From Schistosoma mansoni (taxonomy: Eukaryota > Platyhelminthes > Trematoda > Strigeidida > Schistosomatidae): 64,000 nucleotides of DNA. The DNA is taken from the NCBI RefSeq assembly GCF_000237925.1, contig NC_031498.1:31748552-31812551 (forward strand), read 5' to 3'. Positions within the stretch are counted from its first letter, which is position 1; each line of letters opens with the position of its first letter. Position numbers and translations under genes: made by a program. Shown here one piece after another: positions 55,571 through 64,000 of the stretch. The notes under the pieces are model-generated. The model did not search any database, was not told the origin of the DNA, and was given only the letters and a program-made list of their open reading frames with translations.

Positions 55571-57250
55571 TTAAGGCCAAGGGAGGGATAAGGGTGATAC
55601 AAATTTCTTATGAACACAAAGACTTGGGTTGTTGGATCGAATTCCTATAGCTTCTGCTATGTGTAGGAGACGAGATCGAACCCCATAAGGAAAAGTAGTA
55701 GGAATACGATAAATAACTTTAAAAGACTGGTTTCTGTCAACTTCATGACCACTATCAATCAAGTGTGAAAGAATCGAGCTCCGTATCGACTTGACCATAC
55801 CTTTTCCTAACCACGAAGGGAGGTGTTCACTAACTCTTTGGTTCAATTGTCTGGTAGTGCGCCCAATATAGCTTTCTCCACAGGAGCAGCTGAATTTATA
55901 GATACACATAGAAGTGGCATAACCAGGCAACTTGTCCTTTAGTTGGGGAATCACCATAGATCGTGTCGAGTAAGAAAGAAAGAGGTCGGCAGCATTAAAC
56001 GTTCTCTTAACTGCTTTAGTCAGTCTATCCCGTAGTACATCATCAGCTGAATCGCCGTTGAATTGTAGTTTCAGGAAGAGTGGTTTCTTCGCAGCTGTTG
56101 ATATCTTTACTTTCTTATTTGTTGAATGTAAATGTTTCTTCAGGAATCCTAGTGGATAACCCCTTTCAATCAACATATTATGAATAACCTCTAACTCATT
56201 GTTGATAGAATCGACTGAGCAAATCTTCCTAGCTCTATTTGCCAGACATTTGACTAAATTCCTTTTATAGTAGATAGGTACGAAGCTTAAGAAGTGTGTG
56301 TACTGGCTAGATGAAGAACTTTTCCTAAACACACTTCTACTGATGGAGCCGTTCGCTTTTTTTATTAACAATACGTCAAGGAAATTTAATTTATTATCTA
56401 TTTCCTCTTCACATGTGAATTTAATAGCTTGGTGTTTATTGTTTAACTGTTCGAGTAGTTCGACTTTGCCAATGTCCTGATCCACGATAATAAAAGTGTC
56501 ATCAACGTACCGACAATAGAAGTCAAGCTTGTTGATAACATCTTTGAGGGGTCCATTCTCTAGTTTCGCAAGAAAAAAGTCCGCTAGGATAGGACCTAGA
56601 GGTGAACCCATCGCTATACCATCAATTTGTCTATAATATGTATTATTAAAGACAAAATGAACATTCATTGTACATTTCAAAAGTAACTCTTTAAGACTGA
56701 CCTCAGGAATTCCGACATTGATTTGTTTTTCATGCAATTGTTGACACACAAAATCAATAGTCTCAGTTAGTGGAACGTTGGTGAACAGGGAAGCAACATC
56801 TAAAGATATCATCCGTTTACCACTTAAGTTCATATGTTCAATCTTCGAAATGAAATCAAAAACGTCTTTCACGCTTTTGTTGACGACTAGTTTGTGTAAG
56901 GGTTCCAGGATTTGAACTAGCCACTTTGCAGTTTTATGGTAGGGTGAATTATACATGTCTAAAACTGGACGAAGCGGAAGACCTACCTTGTGAACTTTGG
57001 GTAGACCATATAGTCGTGGCGTGTTCGATCCGGTGGGTTTAAGTGAATCGTGTATACTCGGAGTGATTATTTCTTTATTTTTTAATTCCTTTAGTGAATT
57101 AGTCAACATTTTCTCTGTTTTCATATTTATGTCTTTTACGTCGTTGAGTTTCTGAAATTTAGTCGTGTCATTCAAAATCGAGTTCATTTTATCGATGTAA
57201 TCGGCTTTGTCCATTAGAACTAGACCTCCTCCTTTGTCAGGCTTGCTCAT
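55571..57250 (-). CDS. Penelope-like reverse transcriptase with GIY-YIG endonuclease
   Basis: 559 residues from the first Met of this open stretch. It copies element RNA and nicks the target. Order of motifs: PRLYGLPKVHK (78-88), LPLRPVLDMY (91-100), motif A SLDVASLF (149-156, Asp151), motif B GIAMGSPLGP (211-220), motif C YVDD (248-251), motif D KLNFLDVLL (287-295). The C-terminal endonuclease has CSCGESYIGRTTRQL (455-469) and a likely metal-binding Glu in HIAEAIGI (530-537). The N-terminal part of the protein lies upstream in 57359-57991. Confidence 0.92.
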   Translation of the reverse strand: MSKPDKGGGLVLMDKADYIDKMNSILNDTTKFQKLNDVKDINMKTEKMLTNSLKELKNKEIITPSIHDSLKPTGSNTPRLYGLPKVHKVGLPLRPVLDMYNSPYHKTAKWLVQILEPLHKLVVNKSVKDVFDFISKIEHMNLSGKRMISLDVASLFTNVPLTETIDFVCQQLHEKQINVGIPEVSLKELLLKCTMNVHFVFNNTYYRQIDGIAMGSPLGPILADFFLAKLENGPLKDVINKLDFYCRYVDDTFIIVDQDIGKVELLEQLNNKHQAIKFTCEEEIDNKLNFLDVLLIKKANGSISRSVFRKSSSSSQYTHFLSFVPIYYKRNLVKCLANRARKICSVDSINNELEVIHNMLIERGYPLGFLKKHLHSTNKKVKISTAAKKPLFLKLQFNGDSADDVLRDRLTKAVKRTFNAADLFLSYSTRSMVIPQLKDKLPGYATSMCIYKFSCSCGESYIGRTTRQLNQRVSEHLPSWLGKGMVKSIRSSILSHLIDSGHEVDRNQSFKVIYRIPTTFPYGVRSRLLHIAEAIGIRSNNPSLCVHKKFVSPLSLPWP

Positions 57251-57358
57251 GATTAGAGTGTTATCTTTCTTAAGTATATGTAAAGCGTCTCGATGCTGTT
57301 TGGTAAGTGGATTTTTTATAGTATATTTACTATTCTTGAATTGTTGGCAGATGTCTAC

Positions 57359-57991
57359 CTATGTGGTCTTAAACCTAGTAAGTTTATCAGGAGAAGTAGG
57401 GACCAAATCTGTTGTTTGTGTGAATAAGTTTTCAAACTGCACATCTGTATCAAGTTGATTTATTTTATTCCTATAGTCACAAAATCTAGGGCCGAGCGAC
57501 AAAGCCGCTAATTGTAATCTGTCTAACGTAACACTAGAAAAGTTATGGACGTACCGCTCAGGGTCCATAGGAAATTTTCTTTCAGGTTTGTCATGTTCCA
57601 GTGACTGAATTAGTTTTTTCTTAAATTTCTCTGATCTACTTTTCGCTACCATGTTAGTATAATCCATAAATTGTGATTTTATTTGTGGTAGTAGGTTATC
57701 TACCGTAGATCCTCTTTGTGAAAGATTTCTTTCCAGATTGTTTATGTACATTTTTAATGAATCTGTCTGGTTAATTGCCTGTCGTTTAAGGGTTCGAGAA
57801 TTAGGATAAATTTTGTTCCGGCGTAACGATTTCCAATATGTTTTTGGATATCTATCAGTCCGTATACAATCATTAATAAACTCCAATGATGTTTTCGCTT
57901 CTGTGAGACAGGCATTAAACTTCAGGAACTCATTGAGTACCTTAAATGCAATCGGATCCCCACGTGATTTCAAAATTTGAAAAATTCCCAT
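57359..57991 (-). CDS. N-terminal region of the Penelope-like protein
   Basis: 210 residues, basic, no catalytic motif. The segment with SSVTLDRLQLAALSLGPRFC resembles the conserved N-terminal region of Penelope-like proteins upstream of the polymerase. It begins right next to the 5' terminal repeat, which fits the start of the element's reading frame. Confidence 0.75.
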   Translation of the reverse strand: MGIFQILKSRGDPIAFKVLNEFLKFNACLTEAKTSLEFINDCIRTDRYPKTYWKSLRRNKIYPNSRTLKRQAINQTDSLKMYINNLERNLSQRGSTVDNLLPQIKSQFMDYTNMVAKSRSEKFKKKLIQSLEHDKPERKFPMDPERYVHNFSSVTLDRLQLAALSLGPRFCDYRNKINQLDTDVQFENLFTQTTDLVPTSPDKLTRFKTT

Positions 57992-58110
57992 ATTGTGATT
58001 TAGAACAACATATAAAAGCGAACAATATTGTTTTCGATTAGATCCTCATCAGGCTTTACTCTAATATACAGTAATATTTATATGCATATACGAAATTATT
58101 AAACCAATCA
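57992..58110 (-). repeat. Penelope pseudo-LTR, 5' copy
   Basis: Direct repeat of 55125-55250. Its outer edge is the junction with the inverted partial copy. Confidence 0.9.
58013..58058 (-). ncRNA. Hammerhead ribozyme in pseudo-LTR
   Basis: Same ribozyme as at 55146-55190, with a longer stem I (AAAGC/GCTTT, five pairs). Core CTGATGA and GAAA intact. Confidence 0.8.
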
Positions 58111-59141
58111 ATTTTGTGTGTCAACAATTGCATGAAAAACAAATCAATGTCGGAATTCCTGAGGTCAGTCTTAAAGAGTTACTTTTGAAATGTACAATGA
58201 ATGTTCATTTTGTCTTTAATAATACATATTATAGACAAATTGATGGTATAGCGATGGGTTCACCTCTAGGTCCTATCCTAGCGGACTTTTTTCTTGCGAA
58301 ACTAGAGAATGGACCCCTCAAAGATGTTATCAACAAGCTTGACTTCTATTGTCGGTACGTTGATGACACTTTTATTATCGTGGATCAGGACATTGGCAAA
58401 GTCGAACTACTCGAACAGTTTAACAATAAACACCAAGCTATTGAATTCACATGTGAAGAGGAAATAGATAATAAATTAAATTTCCTTGACGTATTGTTAA
58501 TAAAAAAAGCGAACGGCTCCATCAGTAGAAGTGTGTTTAGGAAAAGTTCTTCATCTAGCCAGTACACACACTTCTTAAGCTTCGTACCTATCTACTATAA
58601 AAGGAATTTAGTCAAATGTCTGGCAAATAGAGCTAGGAAGATTTGCTCAGTCGATTCTATCAACAATGAGTTAGAGGTTATTCATAATATGTTGATTGAA
58701 AGGGGTTATCCACTAGGATTCCTGAAGAAACATTTACATTCAACAAATAAGAAAGTAAAGATATCAACAGCTGCGAAGAAACCACTCTTCCTGAAACTAC
58801 AATTCAACGGCGATTCAGCTGATGATGTACTACGGGATAGACTGACTAAAGCAGTTAAGAGAACGTTTAATGCTGCCGACCTCTTTCTTTCTTACTCGAC
58901 ACGATCTATGGTGATTCCCCAACTAAAGGACAAGTTGCCTGGTTATGCCACTTCTATGTGTATCTATAAATTCAGCTGCTCCTGTGGAGAAAGCTATATT
59001 GGGCGCACTACCAGACAATTGAACCAAAGAGTTAGTGAACACCTCCCTTCGTGGTTAGGAAAAGGTATGGTCAAGTCGATACGGAGCTCGATTCTTTAAA
59101 AGTTGATTGATAGTGGTCATGAAGTTGACAGAAACCAGTCT
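58111..59141 (+). mobile_element. Inverted partial Penelope-like copy
   Basis: Starts inside the polymerase (at VCQQLHEKQ) immediately after the pseudo-LTR, in the opposite orientation to the main element, and runs into the 59.1 kb gap. Nearly identical to the main copy, with residue differences such as EQF for EQL and AIEF for AIKF. Confidence 0.9.
58116..59099 (+). CDS. Penelope-like polymerase/endonuclease, partial
   Basis: 327 residues equivalent to about 168-494 of the main copy: motif B GIAMGSPLGP, motif C YVDD and the GIY-YIG core CSCGESYIGRTTRQL. It lacks motif A and everything upstream; the downstream end falls towards the gap. A truncated copy, not a functional gene. Confidence 0.85.
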   Translation: MCQQLHEKQINVGIPEVSLKELLLKCTMNVHFVFNNTYYRQIDGIAMGSPLGPILADFFLAKLENGPLKDVINKLDFYCRYVDDTFIIVDQDIGKVELLEQFNNKHQAIEFTCEEEIDNKLNFLDVLLIKKANGSISRSVFRKSSSSSQYTHFLSFVPIYYKRNLVKCLANRARKICSVDSINNELEVIHNMLIERGYPLGFLKKHLHSTNKKVKISTAAKKPLFLKLQFNGDSADDVLRDRLTKAVKRTFNAADLFLSYSTRSMVIPQLKDKLPGYATSMCIYKFSCSCGESYIGRTTRQLNQRVSEHLPSWLGKGMVKSIRSSIL

Positions 59142-59341
59142 NNNNNNNNNNNNNNNNNNNNNNNNNNNNNNNNNNNNNNNNNNNNNNNNNNNNNNNNNNN
59201 NNNNNNNNNNNNNNNNNNNNNNNNNNNNNNNNNNNNNNNNNNNNNNNNNNNNNNNNNNNNNNNNNNNNNNNNNNNNNNNNNNNNNNNNNNNNNNNNNNNN
59301 NNNNNNNNNNNNNNNNNNNNNNNNNNNNNNNNNNNNNNNNN
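59142..59341. other. Assembly gap, 200 N
   Basis: Falls inside the Penelope endonuclease of the inverted copy; true length unknown. Confidence 0.95.
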
Positions 59342-60058
59342 TTGTGTCTATATTTAAAAAAAAGGGAGATATATGTGTTTGTCTCTCTATCAGTTTCCCT
59401 CTCTCTCTCTCTCTCGCGCGCGCGCTCTCTCTCTTCAACTTCAACTTCATCTCCATCTTTATCTCTATGATATATTGCCTAGCCTAAACATATATAAACA
59501 CAAACATGATCCATACACACCTACACACACACGCACAGAGACATAGATTCTTTGTTCCCAATGTTTTTTTGTTTTTTTTTAAAAATCAATCCGTTAGAAG
59601 AGATAAAGTTGATCAATAGAAATAATCATTGAAGTTATTTTGATTGTTTATTTCTTTTACGTCTAGTCTTTGTTCATGTAGACTTCTCTTTATTGTTCGT
59701 TGTCGTTGTTGTTATTCGTGTTGTTGGTCAGTCTATAAAAATGAAATGACAGTCGTTTACATTAAACATCTACATTCACATCCACATCTACATCTACATC
59801 GACACACACACAAACATACCAACGAAAATCTTTTCCATCTTAACAATAAAACTATAACGGATACTGATTATTTATTTCAATGTGTTAGTTAACTATAATG
59901 GTTTATTGATTATAATGAATAATTTAATTATGGGATACATTGGGGGGGGGTATTTAGTTGATGTGGTTTGATTCATTTTGTTTTAATCATTTCAGTAGAA
60001 TAATTTTGATAAGATAAAGAAGGGAAGCATGAAAGATAGTAAGTAAATAAAATACTCA
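59342..60058. other. AT-rich with CT and CA microsatellites
   Basis: (CT)n with a CGCGCGCG island at about 59398-59435, CA-rich at about 59510-59540. No gene. Confidence 0.65.
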
Positions 60059-60864
60059 TTGGTTTCCTTCCTTCCTTCCTTCCTTCCTTCCTTCCTTACT
60101 TACTTATTCTCTTACTTACTTACTTCCCTACTTACTCACCTACTTACTCGCTTACTTACTTACTTCCCTACTTACTCACTTACTTACTTGCTTACTTACT
60201 TACTTCCCTACTTACTCACCTACTTATTTACTTACTTACTTACTTACTTACTTACTCACTTACTTACTTACCTACTTACTTACTTCCCTACTTACTCACC
60301 TACTTACTCGCTTACTTACTTACTCACTCACTTACTTACCCGCTTACTTACTTACTTACTCACTTACTTACTTACCTACTTACTTACTTACCTACTTACT
60401 CACCTACTTACTCGCTTACTTACTTACTCGCTCACTTACTTACTCGCTTACTTACTTACTTACTCACTTACTTACTCGCTTACTTACTTACTTCCCTACT
60501 TACTCACTTACTTACTCGCTTACTTACTTACTTACTCACTTACTTACTCGCTTACTTACTTACTTCCCTACTTACTCACCTACTTACTCGCTTACTTACT
60601 TACTTACTTACTTACCTACTTACTTACTTACTTACTTACTTACTCACTTACTTACCTACTCACTTACTTACTTACTTACTTACCTACTTGCTTACTTATT
60701 TACTTACTTACTTACTTACTTACTTACTCACTTACTTACTTACCTACTTACTTACTTTACTACTTACTCACCTACTTACTCGCTTACTTACTTACTTACT
60801 CACTTACTTACTCGCTTACTTACTTACTTCCCTACTTACTCACCTACTTACTCGCTTACTGGTG
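60059..60864. repeat. Giant (TTAC)n array, ~800 bp
   Basis: TTCC units at the left grade into TTAC with recurring variants TCGC, TCCC and CACC. Variants repeat in the same order, as in TACTTCCCTACTTACTCAC, giving a ~40 bp higher-order unit in places. In reverse it is (GTAA)n, the RTE tail. The 296-residue LTYLLTYL frame is an artefact. Confidence 0.9.
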
Positions 60865-61002
60865 TATCCCCTGGCGAACTATGAATCATACATCTGATGT
60901 CCATTTATGGACAAATGGTATACGCCTATTCCTAATGGATAGTTGTTAAATAAGTGACCTAATCGTTTCTGTGATCCCTCTTATCATAACCTTAATTTTG
61001 AC
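60865..61002. other. Unassigned sequence before the gap
   Basis: Might be the diverged 3' end of the minus-strand RTE element, but the match is weak. Confidence 0.3.
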
Positions 61003-61202
61003 NNNNNNNNNNNNNNNNNNNNNNNNNNNNNNNNNNNNNNNNNNNNNNNNNNNNNNNNNNNNNNNNNNNNNNNNNNNNNNNNNNNNNNNNNNNNNNNNNN
61101 NNNNNNNNNNNNNNNNNNNNNNNNNNNNNNNNNNNNNNNNNNNNNNNNNNNNNNNNNNNNNNNNNNNNNNNNNNNNNNNNNNNNNNNNNNNNNNNNNNNN
61201 NN
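61003..61202. other. Assembly gap, 200 N
   Basis: Interrupts the endonuclease region of an RTE element. Confidence 0.95.
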
Positions 61203-62012
61203 GTATTTCAGAGACACAGCATACATCAATGGAACGAGATTCTAGGGTTTTAGCCAAGGAAGACTGCTAGCCGATTTGACACAGGGTACATACGTTGAAG
61301 GCTCCAATGTGTAGTTTGGAGCAAAGTTTCAGAAGACCTGGAACACTGTTCTGCGCACTAGAATCCTTGGTCATGGTGACACTTGAGGAGGAAGCCAAAA
61401 GAGGAAGTTTGGAGTTGATAAGTCGATGTAAGAGGAATAATAAGAATTGAAGAGGGAGATTGATTATGAATACGGTGATTTTGAGTTCTGTTATAGGTAC
61501 GACGGCGGTTATCACTTCCCGGTCGATCACAACGTGGAAGGGTACTTCTGGAGATACCTGAAAAAGAATTCGGGTGAGGGGGTCTTAGTAACTCGAGAGT
61601 GTGACCACAGTGCCCAAGAGACAATTGCTTGAGGTCAGTCACACACGACCTTTTTGTGGGTAGTTTTTGTGTTAGCTCCGTTCTTCAAAGGACCTTACCG
61701 CTGGAGACGGATATCCGTGGGATAAGGCGATGTGTGCATTTTTAGGATCGACCTTTTCTAACACCACCCCTCCTTGTGGGAAGGAAGCATCGCTGTCATG
61801 CTGATTGTCTGAAGGAAACACCTTACTGCTGTCACACCTCTGTACAGTCAGCTGTACGACTTCGCCTCCAGACCTTGGGATTGCTGCTTTTACTCTTACC
61901 GCTCTTCAACCGACCTTGAGAAACGATTGTTCCAGCCAGTGTATCTCGATTGGTTCATCACGATAGGTAAGCCCGACCGCCATTTCAAGGTAGCAGCAAC
62001 GGTCGGGTAAAC
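61203..62012 (-). mobile_element. RTE LINE 5' end: leader and start of AP endonuclease
   Basis: The only RTE 5' end in the window. Minus-strand translation gives KLHIGAFNVCTLCQIG, a stop (TAG at about 61269-61271), then LAKTLESRSIDVCCVSEI, the first conserved block of the AP-like endonuclease that nicks target DNA. Upstream is an untranslated or poorly conserved leader, beginning about 62012. The rest is lost in or beyond the gap. Confidence 0.8.
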
Positions 62013-62164
62013 TTGAGAAATTAAGTAGCACATACTACTGATACGAACATTTCCTAATCGATAATCCATATTACGTCATCATTAAATTCCTTATCTTTCA
62101 TTCATTTTTCATCTTCGTATTAATATCATTGTTTGTCACACCATTTCGGTGAATATATATATTT

Positions 62165-62275
62165 TCATTGTTGAAAGCATGAGTCAATTGAAGCTAGACC
62201 ATCAAGGAAAACCTGGAAGCATTGGCCGGTCTTTTCGTTCTATTGTGGGACTCCTCAATGGCAGTGTGCATCCCC
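62165..62275 (-). mobile_element. SINE-B fragment
   Basis: Tail and ribozyme (CTTTTCGTTC region), cut at GTGTGCATCC. Confidence 0.75.
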
Positions 62276-63379
62276 CCATTCCTTTCTTTTTACTTCTTAT
62301 ATTGAATAAATAATTTTTTTCCTCTCTTCTTTTTTTCTATTAATTTTTCTCCTTTTTTTTCCTTCGACTTCATCAAATGACCTTTTGACCCCCATCAAAT
62401 AAAACATAACAGAAGAATAATAATTGAATTAAATGTAAACCATTTTCCTTTTTTTCGATCTTTTTTTTTCGTATAAATTACTATTAAATGATTAATCGAT
62501 TGGATTCACCGTTTTACTGTAGTTGTTACGGTATTGTTAATATATTAAGCTTTAAAAGCTGTTTACATGTGTGTGTGTGCGTTTAATTGTTTGTGTAGTT
62601 GTATGTACGTTTGGATATGAAGGAGACAAAATTTGGGCTCAACTCTTTATCTATAAAAAAAAATAACCGTAACCATAACCATAAATTACATTGTAATCTG
62701 AATTGTTATATCGCGTGAGTGCGTGCCCTGTTTGATATCTGAAGTGATGATCCCCGCCTATTAGAGAACAGTGAATTTATCGATCTGATCCAATGATACA
62801 CAAAAGCCGTATGAGCAGTCTTGAGTATTTATCAGTCCGACTTCCCGCCTAGCCCAGTGTATTCAGTCCAGAACACCAATAACAGCTTCTGCAATATCAA
62901 TCATTATTCTCAAACATACTAGGTTTATATACCACAATCAAACTGACTACATCGTACCACAAAATAGAAAATAACATTTGTACAATATTTGGCTAAATGT
63001 GGCTGTGAATAGGGGGACGGTAATCAATAGACTAGGGATAACTCAAGAATGTTAAATCGTACAGTAATGATCTATGAGTCAAAATAAAGCTTATAATAAG
63101 AGGGACACGAATATGAATAGTTTAGTTGGTTAACAATTATACAATAGGAAAATATACATATTACATTGGTCCATAAATAGTCCTCAAAGTTACCATTCAT
63201 AATTCTCTTCCGGATACAACATGAATAAAGATAGAACAGAAACTGTGATAGAATAATATGAATTAATTTTAATTGAATGACTTCTCTTCAACTACTTACA
63301 TCCCTATTCATATTAACTTAGATGACGTAATATTAGTGAGTGGACATCACTTACTTATTGAATAATTTTGACATGGTGG
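62276..63379. other. AT-rich, no recognisable feature
   Basis: T-rich runs at 62285-62475; no gene or known repeat in the remainder. Confidence 0.6.
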
Positions 63380-63499
63380 TTAGCGTTTTTTTAGCGAGTT
63401 AGTTTTCTACGGGATGGGGTCGCAAACTCTGTGCTCAACCCTCCTCTTTTATCCGGGCTTGGGACCGGCAGTAGCCCCCGTAGAGGCTACAGGCGGAAC
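63380..63499 (+). mobile_element. H repeat, good copy
   Basis: GGTTAGCGTTTTTTTAGCGA to GAGGCTACAGGCGGA. Confidence 0.75.
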
Positions 63500-63603
63500 T
63501 AATGAATGGAAAATTATGGTAACAATAATTTCTAGTATTATATATATATTATATAGGAACAACCATTTACAAAAGTGAATTAGAATATGGTTGTCAAAAC
63601 CAT

Positions 63604-63663
63604 AAACATAGTTTAGTAGTAGTAGTAGTAGTAGTAATAGTAGTAGTAATAGTAGTAGTAGTA
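63604..63663. repeat. (AGT)n microsatellite
   Basis: Near-pure AGT with two AAT interruptions. Confidence 0.95.
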
Positions 63664-63802
63664 ATTCTAAAACTGACAACCTGAATTAAATACTAATTAT
63701 GATAGATGTAAATGGTTTACATAAGTTTTAAGAATCAAATAAGTTGAAATCACAGATGAATAAAAAGATGATTTCAGAGTGAATTAAATAACAATTTATC
63801 AG

Positions 63803-64000
63803 AAAGGGGCTTGTGGAATCCATGAGTAAAGCTAGACCATCATGGAAAACCTGGAAGTATTCTACGGTCGTTTCGTCTTATTATGGGACTCTTTAGTAGT
63901 GCACATCCACAATCCCGCCGGTAGGGTTCGAACCTACGACATATGGTCTAGCTTTATTTACTCATGAATTCAACTATTAAATTATTACAATCTTCACAAA
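63803..64000. mobile_element. SINE-B with inverted tail, running off the window
   Basis: Minus arm 63803-63942 (tail, ribozyme with GACGAAACG, B box GGTTCGAACC in both senses), plus tail from 63943 to the window end. Confidence 0.75.

Larger units (their letters stand above)
55125..58110 (-). mobile_element. Penelope-like retroelement with terminal repeats
   Basis: A ~3 kb element on the minus strand. Both ends carry a ~120 bp direct repeat (57992-58110 and 55125-55250) holding a type I hammerhead. Between them lie an N-terminal frame, a reverse transcriptase of the Penelope/telomerase-like group and a GIY-YIG endonuclease. This combination is diagnostic of endonuclease-bearing Penelope-like elements, known in schistosomes. 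The coding region is interrupted about once, so this copy is probably not autonomous. It is the best-preserved and probably youngest element here. Confidence 0.9.

Noticed and set aside
60059-60949. 296-residue frame rich in LTYLLTYL
   Set aside because: It is a translation of the TTAC tetranucleotide array; no biased codon use or other sign of a protein.

Overview
The window looks like a piece of a blood-fluke (Schistosoma, Trematoda) genome. The evidence is an AT-rich background, many copies of the hammerhead-ribozyme SINE known as SM-alpha, RTE-clade LINE fragments with a (GTAA)n 3' tail, and a Penelope-like element. I found no host protein-coding exon, rRNA or true tRNA gene. The window appears to be intergenic or intronic repeat sediment. 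The open frames I trust belong to transposable elements. Three runs of exactly 200 N are assembly gaps, and each lies inside or beside a repeat.

Families, with working names used throughout. SM-alpha: tRNA-like A/B boxes followed by a hammerhead, tandem unit about 332 bp. SINE-B: a second tRNA-derived family with its own hammerhead, unit about 410 bp, the commonest repeat here. SINE-C: a third tRNA-derived hammerhead family, unit about 342 bp, two copies. RTE: 5'-truncated LINE copies with at least two 3'-end subfamilies. PLE: a Penelope-like element at 55.1-58.1 kb with terminal repeats that each carry a hammerhead, plus an inverted partial copy at 58.1-59.1 kb. P2: a repeat with a Penelope-type hammerhead signature. 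E: an approximately 500 bp repeat ending in (TAAA)n. F: an approximately 820 bp insertion family. G: an approximately 390 bp repeat with an AAT-rich tail. H: an approximately 115 bp repeat. There is also one LTR-retrotransposon fossil near 10.8-12.0 kb.

Layout. 0-10 kb: SINE-B, SM-alpha, P2, SINE-C and a nested E/F insertion. 10-12 kb: G and the LTR fossil split by an RTE insertion. 12-27 kb: SM-alpha, SINE-B, three E copies, SINE-C, the best RTE reverse-transcriptase remnant (15.2-16.4 kb) and an RTE 3' end split by element F. 27-54 kb: dense SINE-B and SM-alpha, many as head-to-head inverted pairs, with RTE, E and G copies and long microsatellites. 54-59 kb: the Penelope-like element. 60-62 kb: an 800 bp tetranucleotide array and the 5' end of an RTE element across an N gap. 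62-64 kb: mostly bland AT-rich DNA with H and SINE-B.

The unifying signal is self-cleaving RNA. At least four lineages (SM-alpha, SINE-B, SINE-C, PLE) and probably two more (P2 and a motif at 16.4 kb) carry a recognisable hammerhead core. In SINE-B one copy shows a compensatory base-pair change in stem I. SM-alpha and SINE-B each also contain expanded subfamilies whose GAAA core or stem I has been altered in a shared way, suggesting spread without the canonical ribozyme.
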